Assembly (NCBI GenBank): GCA_905116865.2
Contig: CAJHNH020004902.1
Span: forward strand, 362,501-426,500
Source of the DNA: Candidula unifasciata
Lineage: Eukaryota; Mollusca; Gastropoda; Stylommatophora; Geomitridae
Direction: 5' to 3'
DNA: 64,000 bases
The notes beneath the pieces were generated by a model that made no database searches, was not told where the DNA came from, and saw only the letters and a program-made list of their open reading frames with translations. Numbering within the stretch: position 1 is the first letter of the stretch; each line of letters begins with the position of its first letter. Position numbers and translations under genes: made by a program. Positions 11,969 through 64,000 of the stretch are shown here, in pieces.

Positions 11969-12604
11969 CTGCCAATGCTGGAAGCATTAGGACTACTATT
12001 TTAGTTGTGTAGAAGTCTACAGTGATTTCACTTATGCATAACTTTCAATAAAAACCCAGCGATATACATGATATGATTTGCAATAAAGACTGTTTCTTTC
12101 TGCTGACATAAAAGTGATTTTTTTGTCTGTTTGATCCCTATTCTGATACTAATTCTCAGAATGGTAAGAAGCACTTTCTGTAGTCAGTTTTATGTGGGCA
12201 AAAAAAAAAAATAATATTTACTGTAAGTAAAATATGTTTTTAGTGTAACACATTTGGTTACCTTCAGAAGTCCAACCAGAAAGAAAAAAATTATATTTGA
12301 TTCCTATGTGATTGAAGGAAAACCAGATAATGATAATTTTACTGTATGTAAAATATGTTCTTAGGGTAACACGTTTGGTCACCTTCAGAAGTCCAGCCAG
12401 AAAAAAAGATGCTAAATCAGCATTTAATTCCCATAAGAGAGATTCCAAATATGAATAGGCGACTAATCTCATGCTGATTTATTGGTGCTGAATTTACATA
12501 AAATACTTTCATAGGAGAAAAACATTCCATGTGGTCACTAAGTTTACATTCGTCAAGTAAGTATGGCACCCACAGTGAGAGGCTTCACAAACCCAACACA
12601 GAAA

Positions 12605-12860
12605 GACTTCAAACATGTTGTAAAATGTGAGTAATTAGGTGTGTTTCCTTAAAAGTTAGGGTGCATCTGCCTGAGAGGCTAGAAAACAACATCCAAATAA
12701 GCCAGATCTGTGAAACAAATGTGCATGCAAAACTCAGTTTCAGACAAAAGTATAAAAAAAGACTTGCTGCACATCCATTATATAGATCTGGCTTATTTGT
12801 ATGCAGACTATCAGTTCCTCCTCTCAGGCAGATGCACTCAAACTTCAAGGGACCCGTTGA
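12605..12860. repeat. Foldback repeat (family FB), compact palindromic copy
   Basis: The left arm ggtgcatctgcctgagaggc...ataagccagatctg returns inverted as cagatctggcttatttgt-like sequence and ctctcaggcagatgcactc. The loop is about 90 bp and the arms about 65 bp. Confidence 0.75.
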
Positions 12861-13084
12861 TGCTGTCTACATTGGCCAGGCTCCTCGGTGGGAACCTGTG
12901 TCTAGAATGACTAGAAAGAGGAATAGATAGGTCCTGGCTGATATGAGACCTGATCCTCATACATGAAAGCATAAAGGACATACTGTGTTAGTCGCATGTT
13001 TTTACAGACAGGCACTTGATTAGTGGTACATCTCAGCTTTCTGTGTGAGAGAGAGAGAGGACAAGGAGATCTAGGCAGCACAGT

Positions 13085-14110
13085 CCCCACGGAGACAATA
13101 TTAAATTAACTTATTATAACAAGGGATAACAAATAATATTTGATTAATTTATTATCAAAATATGAAACAAACAATACTGGATTTGTTTGTCATTAGAACA
13201 AGAAACAAACACTGGATTAGTTTATCATCAGAATAGGAAAACAAACAAACATTGGAATAGTTTATTATCATCAGAACAAGTAAGACAATTTTATTCTTCT
13301 TCACACTGACCAGCTGTAAACTCTGGCAAGAAAGTTCTGGTTGTTTGTCCACTTCTGGACTTTTATCTTGTGTCAGAACTTTAGTTCTGCATGCACATCT
13401 GTTTTACATATTTGTACACAGACTGTTGGTTCCTTGCCTTAGGCAGATGCACTCCAACTTCAAAGGAGACCCCTAATTAGTCAGCTCTAATGACATGTGT
13501 ATTAGTGGATCTATCTGCACACCCGCCCCCACCTCTCCAACCCCACATGGGGGGGGGGGGGGGGGGGGAAGAAACACTAATGGAAACACTATTGTTTGGA
13601 AAGACAGAATGGATTATTTTATGATCAGCCAGAACAAGACATAAACAGTACTGGATTTATTACCAGAACAAGACATAAACAGTACTGGATTTATTACCAG
13701 AACAAGACATAAACAGTACTGGATTTATTACCAGAACAAGACATAAACAGTACTGGATTTATTACCAGAACAAGACATAAACAGTACTGGATTTATTACC
13801 AGAACAAGACATAAACAGTACTGGATTTATTACCAGAACAAGACATAAACAGTACTGGATTTATTACCAGAACAAGACATAAACAGTACTGGATTTATTA
13901 CCAGAACAAGACATAAACAGTACTGGATTTATTACCAGAACAAGAAAAAACAAAAGTAAATTAGTTTATTACAGAACAAGAAACAAATAACACTAGATTA
14001 ATTGATCATGAGAACATGCAATAAAAAAACAACAACAAAAATTAGTTTATCATCAGAACAAGACAAAAACAACACTGAATTAGTCTATCATCAAAAAACA
14101 CAAAATACAA
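13085..14110. repeat. 34 bp minisatellite (13633-13950) in degenerate flanks, with a foldback fragment and poly-G
   Basis: About nine near-identical 34 bp units beginning aacaagacataaacagtact. Diverged units with attagtttatcatcagaaca lie on both sides. A FB-family arm (13290-13530) and a poly-G run (13548-13568) sit inside the left flank. Confidence 0.85.
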
Positions 14111-14139
14111 CTTTCTGTAGCTTTAATCGTAACTTTTAA

Positions 14140-14680
14140 AACAATCTTCAATTCATTCTACAGACGGTTTAGAACCAGTAAGTAGTGAAACACAACAAGC
14201 ATATATCAAAGTGGTTAAAATCAGCAACAGATGTGACATGTCGTATGATCCTAAAAAACCAACAGTGAAATCAACTGAAACAAAGATATGTAGCAAGTGG
14301 TTTAGAACCGATGGTAAATGCAACTGAAACATACATGTTACAAATGGTTTATAGCAGGTAATGATTGTAACCCAGACATGTTACAGTATGGTTTGAATAG
14401 GCCAGTTACGCAACTCATCTGTTACAGTCTGGGAAATGAATTCAACTCAAATAAGTTACAAACTGGATAAAATAAGCCAATAATGTAACTTTGTAAATTT
14501 GAGTAGAATGCAGACAGATAAAAGAACACAAATATGTTATACATTAGCATAAAATGGATAATAAATGTACAAAACATGGATAATAATGTACAAAACATGG
14601 ATAGTAAATGTACAAAACATGGATAGTAAATGTACAAAACATGGCGAGCAGGCAATTAATGTAATTAAACTATGCAACAA
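14140..14680. repeat. Degenerate monomers and a 22 bp repeat
   Basis: Diverged 60-70 bp units contain gtaac..acatgttac and resemble the neighbouring 88 bp array. At 14555-14645 a 22 bp unit (gtacaaaacatggatagtaa) is repeated four times. Confidence 0.7.
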
Positions 14681-14682
14681 AA

Positions 14683-16485
14683 CTGTGCAGAGCAGAGAAT
14701 GAATGTAACTCAAATATGTTACTCAACTGGATAGAATAAGTGATTTATGTAACTTAAATATGTTACACAACTGTGCAGAGCAGAGAATGAATGTAACTCA
14801 AATATGTTACTCAACTGGATAGAATAAGTGATTTATGTAACTTAAATATGTTACACAACTGTGCAGAGCAGAGAATGAATGTAACTCAAATATGTTACTC
14901 AACTGGATAGAATAAGTGATTTTATGTAACTTAAATATGTTACACAACTGTGCAGAGCAGAGAATGAATGTAACTCAAATATGTTACTCAACTGGATAGA
15001 ATAAGTGATTTATGTAACTTAAATATGTTACACAACTGTGCAGAGCAGAGAATGAATGTAACTCAAATATGTTACTCAACTGGATAGAATAAGTGATTTA
15101 TGTAACTTAAATATGTTACACAACTGTGCAGAGCAGAGAATGAATGTAACTCAAATATGTTACTCAACTGGATAGAATAAGTGATTTATGTAACTTAAAT
15201 ATGTTACACAACTGTGCAGAGCAGAGAATGAATGTAACTCAAATATGTTACTCAACTGGATAGAATAAGTGATTTATGTAACTTAAATATGTTACACAAC
15301 TGTGCAGAGCAGAGAATGAATGTAACTCAAATATGTTACTCAACTGGATAGAATAAGTGATTTATGTAACTTAAATATGTTACACAACTGTGCAGAGCAG
15401 AGAATGAATGTAACTCAAATATGTTACTCAACTGGATAGAATAAGTGATTTATGTAACTTAAATATGTTACACAACTGTGCAGAGCAGAGAATGAATGTA
15501 ACTCAAATATGTTACTCAACTGGATAGAATAAGTGATTTATGTAACTTAAATATGTTACACAACTGTGCAGAGCAGAGAATGAATGCAACTCAAATATGT
15601 TACTCAACTGGATAGAATAAGTGATTTATGTAACTTAAATATGTTACACAACTGTGCAGAGCAGAGAATGAATGTAACTCAAATATGTTACTCAACTGGA
15701 TAGAATAAGTGATTTATGTAACTTAAATATGTTACACAACTGTGCAGAGCAGAGAATGAATGTAACTCAAATATGTTACTCAACTGGATAGAATAAGTGA
15801 TTTATGTAACTTAAATATGTTACACAACTGTGCAGAGCAGAGAATGAATGTAACTCAAATATGTTACTCAACTGGATAGAATAAGTGATTTATGTAACTT
15901 AAATATGTTACACAACTGTGCAGAGCAGAGAATGAATGTAACTCAAATATGTTACTCAACTGGATAGAATAAGTGATTTATGTAACTTAAATATGTTACA
16001 CAACTGTGCAGAGCAGAGAATGAATGCAACTCAAATATGTTACTCAACTGGATAGAATAAGTGATTTATGTAACTTAAATATGTTACACAACTGTGCAGA
16101 GCAGAGAATGAATGTAACTCAAATATGTTACACAACTGGATAGAATAAGTGATTTATGTAACTTAAATATGTTACACAACTGTGCAGAGCAGAGAATGAA
16201 TGTAACTCAAATATGTTACTCAACTGGATAGAATAAGTGATTTATGTAACTTAAATATGTTACACAACTGTGCAGAGCAGAGAATGAATGCAACTCAAAT
16301 ATGTTACTCAACTGGATAGAATAAGTGATTTATGTAACTTAAATATGTTACACAACTGTGCAGAGCAGAGAATGAATGTAACTCAAATATGTTACTCAAC
16401 TGGATAGAATAAGTGATTTATGTAACTTAAATATGTTACACAACTGTGCAGAGCAGAGAATGAATGTAACTCAAATATGCTACAA
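14683..16485. repeat. 88 bp dimeric minisatellite, about 20 copies
   Basis: The unit starts at ctgtgcagagcagagaatga, spaced 88 bp (14683, 14771, 14859 and on). Each unit consists of two related 44-mers, gtaactcaaatatgttactc... and gtaacttaaatatgttacac..., so it is a higher-order repeat. One copy carries a 1 bp insertion. Confidence 0.95.
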
Positions 16486-16689
16486 AGAATTAACTCAAAT
16501 AATGAACAAACTGGGTAAAATGGACTATAAATGTATTTCAAATTTGTTGTGAGAGTGGACAGAATGAGCAATCAGTGTTTATCTCTTTCTCAATTTGCTA
16601 GCCTCTTTAAGGCAAAAACGTACCTTAAACAACAGAAAACTTTAGCTGCAAAATCCAATCTGTCAGACAGTCTAAAAAAAAATGGTTTA

Positions 16690-17215
16690 TGGAATATGAA
16701 TGACAAAATCCCTGTGTGTGGGTCCCTAGGCCCCATTCTGGAGGGGGGGGGGGGGCAGACCCACTGCCTACCTAACATGCATATTATATAAGGCAACTAA
16801 TTACAAATGATTCCCTCCTTTTTCTTTACACCCACAAGCTGTAAACAGCAAAAAGTTATGACTGTTCTTTCACTTTGTTAAGACTTTAGTTCTGTTTTAG
16901 CTCATGATTTTTTCATGTACATTCATTCTACAGACATGGCTTATGCATACACAGACTGTCTGATTGCTTACCTCTAGTTCTGTGTTGGTTTCTTATTCTT
17001 TTTTTGTGTTTTGTTTTCTATATAGTGCTCTTGTGTGGCCATCACCCTGTTTATCTGGCTGTTCTAGCAGTCTGGTCTAGGCAAATGCACCCTGACTTTG
17101 TCGGAAACACTCTTAACTAGTTCAATTTTAAAACATGCTTGTTAGAAGGCAGTGGATCTATTCCCCCCCCCCCCCCCCCCTTTTCCCCAGTGGGGCCCTG
17201 GAACTCACACTAGAA
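16690..17215. repeat. Foldback repeat (family FB), full-length copy with poly-G/poly-C arms
   Basis: The left arm has gggtccctaggccccattct, a G run, then cccactgcctacctaacatg. The right end carries the inverted order: catgcttgttagaaggcagt, a C run, then ccagtggggccctggaa. The arms are about 100 bp and the interior holds the shared segment around tttagttctg...cagac. Confidence 0.75.
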
Positions 17216-17369
17216 TTCAAATAAATGACAAACAGTTACACATTCTCAAACATTATTTCAACAATAAAATAAACAGGCGGCAATTTTACTTGAAAAAGTA
17301 AACAAGTAAATTGTCATGGACGGATACTAACGATATGTATAAAATAAGCATATCAAACCACTTTATACC

Positions 17370-17700
17370 TCAAAGCTGATGTTTTTCAAGGACCAAACAA
17401 AAGAAACTATTTGAACCAGTTTTTATTAGACTTCTTTGTTGCCTATTGGGAAAACCATCTGTTCCATCTTTACCAGGTTTTGTTGACACTGTGTCTTTGG
17501 ACAGTGCACAGTGCACCTGTATGAGAGCTTTGATACTGGTTGCAACTGCATATTCTGTAGGCATCATGTGCATGATTATATTTACGGATTATCTGGAGTT
17601 AAAAAATGTTTGAATAAACTGGATTCACCGTGGCATTATGTAATTTCATTATTGTATAACATTGCTCTCTGTGGCAAAGTGACCAAAACCACTTTTAAAT
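17370..17700. repeat. Dispersed repeat, copy 2
   Basis: Shares actgtgtctttggacagtgc and the following order of motifs with 5960-6310. It lies between the two genes. Confidence 0.5.
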
Positions 17701-17983
17701 GGTAAAAGGGAGAGAAATCAGTTAATTAGCTGCTCAGTTTGTATTTATTGGTTGCAGAGATAACTCTTTCCTGAACGAGACATTTAGTAGCTTGGAAAGA
17801 CTGTTTAAAATATTTTAGTGTTATGAAGTCATCAAAGAAGCCAAGGACTTCAGCCTGTTTGTCTACTCTTTCTCAACATGTTCAACCCAATGGATATTTT
17901 TAAAAACTGTCTAAAACTCTAAATTGTTTCTCCTTTTTCTCCTCCTCTTCTTTTTTTTTAAATGAGAGAATTACAAGGATAGT

Positions 17984-17989
17984 TTTATT
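17984..17989 (-). terminator. KIF3A: Candidate KIF3A poly(A) signal
   Basis: The first canonical AATAAA I see on the minus strand downstream of the stop, about 435 bases away. It gives a plausible 3'UTR of about 450 bases (roughly 17960-18422). Confidence 0.4.
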
Positions 17990-18422
17990 TAACAAAAAAA
18001 AAACAAATTATAACCCTCATAAAATGATCCCAGTTTTTTTTCCCCTCACTCTGGGCTGCTACAGAACTGTCTCATACACCCTCAGATTACACAATATCAA
18101 CAGGATGGCAACCAACAGGGAAGATCTGAGATATGTTCCACATTCCAAAAAGTTCTAATTAAGGCACCCGTAATGGCAACACCAGCTTGGTGTAACCTGT
18201 AGTCCGGTGCGAACCAGGACAGCAATCAATGACATAAATAATTTCTTGACAATAGAAACTGTGTGGAATGTGATAAAGATATATTTGTCTTCATACAATG
18301 TTACATTTACTTGATCATTTGTCTTTAATTTACGGACTTCAGAGACTTAAGTTCCTGATAAAATGACTCCTCTGCTTGCAAACTTGCCTCCAAATGCTCA
18401 ACAACCAAAGATAACTTCAGGG

Positions 18423-62530
<44,108 letters not shown>

Positions 62531-62889
62531 TTTTATGCACAACTTTTGCATTCCTTGCAGACGTCACAGATTTTGGAGTCCTTCAGTATCTGAGACTGGT
62601 AGAAGGCTGTCACTTGGTTGTCTGATGGAAAGTTCAATTTCTCATTTGATGATACGTGAATATTGTACTAGGTCTAAAGATTCATTAGAGAAAGACAAAA
62701 GTAATGAGAATCAACTGGACAAACAGTAATCTAGTTTCTCTTAATGATATCCAATTCCAGAATGTCAAGCCCTCACCCATTTGGGCAATATTGTTGATAA
62801 GAAGAGAGAACTTATAGGGATATTAAAATACTATTTCAAAAAGCTAGAGGAGTTTTCATATCAATAGGAAAATTTTGGATGTTGAAACA

Positions 62890-63519
62890 GAAAATGAAAC
62901 CTAATATTTTTTGTAATGTCACATAAGGGTTCTTATTACGATGTCCAGCCCAACAGAAACATAAAATAAACTTAATATTTTTTGTAATGTCACATAAGGG
63001 TTCTTATTGCGATGTCCGGCCCAAATACCCACTGGTTGGCCTTTCATTTATGCTTGCTCAGTCTAGTCTATGTTACAGGGGTGTCACGTTGTACTGTCTC
63101 CAATGCTGTTACCAGCAAAGACGCGTATACTATATTACCTTAAACCCCCTACCCCACAGCCTCAGCCTACGTCTCACGAGAGAGTGCAGCGTAAACCCGT
63201 GGTTTCAGAACTGTTAACATTTTGTGGTGAGTTAGTTCATGTCTTATTTCAAGTCCGAGAGAGTTATGATATACGCAACGTCGACAGCCGGTGCTCATAA
63301 CAACGAGTGAATCGCAGTGTCGCCGGCCGCTGGTCCGAACAACCAGTAAAAACGCAATGTCACCGGCCGCTGGTCCGAACAACGAGTGATACAGATACAC
63401 AACGCAGAAAGCTTTGCGAACGCACTACAACGTGACACCCCTGTAACATAAACTAGCCCGAGCAATCATAAATGAAAGGTCAACCAGTGTGTATTTGGGC
63501 CCGACTGTGAAAAGAACCC
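62890..63519. mobile_element. MITE-like element with about 98 bp terminal inverted repeats
   Basis: The left arm (62998-63095) contains cccactggttggcctttcat and tgttacaggggtgtcacgtt; the right arm (63423-63519) is its inverse. The interior is GC/CpG-rich and has two direct copies of accggccgctggtccgaaca-type sequence. The outer end of the left arm is duplicated at 62909-62951. Confidence 0.75.
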
Positions 63520-63599
63520 AAATAAGTACTGCTTATGGAGCGGAAACACAGAGAACAAATACAACAGTAACTAGTTAACTACATTCATTAACTGGTACC

Positions 63600-63890
63600 C
63601 GCACAGAAGGGAATTAAATGGTAGAATCACTAATGTTGAGTTTATGGAGAGAATGAAACGCGTTCCAGTGAATCCAGAGAATGATTAGGAGGAGCTGGAT
63701 AGGACATACATTGAGAAAACTGAGAACGATATGACTAGAATGTCTTTGCACTGGAACACACAAGGTCACAGAAATAAAATAAAAACGGAGAAAGGAGCTA
63801 GAGATGGAAGTTAAAAGATGGGGCAGCACATTGGATGGACTGCTGCATGTAATTGCGAAAGACTGGATGATCTGGCGTGAATTCTCTCTG
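63600..63890 (+). pseudogene. LINE RT C-terminal relic
   Basis: MIRRSWIGHTLRKLRTI, then in shifted frames EKGARDGS and LLHVIAKDWMIWRE: the RWxWIGHxLRK ... AQDRxxWR pattern of a coral/mollusc type LINE C-terminus. Frameshifts present. Confidence 0.5.
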
Positions 63891-63905
63891 TCTCCCCCGT
63901 CTCTT

Positions 63906-63907
<2 letters not shown>

Positions 63908-63964
<57 letters not shown>
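63908..63964. repeat. (CT)n microsatellite
   Basis: About 26 CT units preceding a MITE terminus. Confidence 0.95.
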
Positions 63965-63968
<4 letters not shown>

Positions 63969-63971
63969 GTA

Positions 63972-64000
63972 CCCCACCGGGACATCACACAAGCGATAAA
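63972..64000. mobile_element. Terminus of another long-TIR MITE copy (runs off the window)
   Basis: 29 bases match the left end of the element at 39385 with one difference (ccccaccgggacatcacaca...). Confidence 0.7.

Overview
This is a eukaryotic, metazoan window, AT-rich and very repetitive. It is most likely from a mollusc, possibly a gastropod; that placement is inference from the repeat types (tRNA-derived SINEs, many 5'-truncated non-LTR retroelement ends, Penelope-like and SPIN/Charlie-type hAT remnants), not from a diagnostic sequence. There are no prokaryotic operons. Coding sequence is a small fraction and is carried by short exons with GT..AG splice sites.

The backbone is one nearly complete gene on the minus strand, KIF3A (the motor subunit of heterotrimeric kinesin-2, which drives anterograde intraflagellar transport). 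Sixteen coding exons between 53266 and 18423 join in phase at every junction and give 697 codons. A candidate first exon that ends in the start codon (62528-62530) would bring the protein to 698 residues, essentially the usual length of the family. The P-loop is in exon 4, switch I in exon 7, switch II spans the exon 7/8 junction, the coiled coil lies in exons 10-14, and the tail, ending in a conserved IDSLL-type motif, in exons 15-17. A possible 3-base microexon lies at 36700-36702.

At the left edge (1 to about 6.8 kb, plus strand) are the last three exons of a second gene that I could not identify; its 3' end faces the 3' end of KIF3A. Between the two genes (about 6.8-18 kb) I see only repeats: long minisatellites with 27, 58, 34 and 88 bp units, a Penelope-like GIY-YIG endonuclease relic, LINE ends, SINE heads and foldback elements.

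The KIF3A introns hold most of the structure. They contain a 39 bp minisatellite of about 70 copies (33.0-35.7 kb) that stays open in several frames; a RTE-like endonuclease/RT element with a second 5'-truncated copy at 57.3 kb; RNase H retroelement ends; a hAT MITE with an 8 bp target duplication and an internal 31 bp array; a 797 bp retroelement with a 25 bp target duplication and an (AAC)n tail; two long-TIR MITE-like elements (39.4 and 63.0 kb); a candidate solo LTR (59.4-60.1 kb); and foldback repeats with long poly-G/poly-C tracts. The most unusual pattern is that three minisatellites begin right at KIF3A 3' splice sites (exons 2, 14 and 15), with units that resemble the local acceptor tract. 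I found no CRISPR, no rRNA and no intact tRNA gene.
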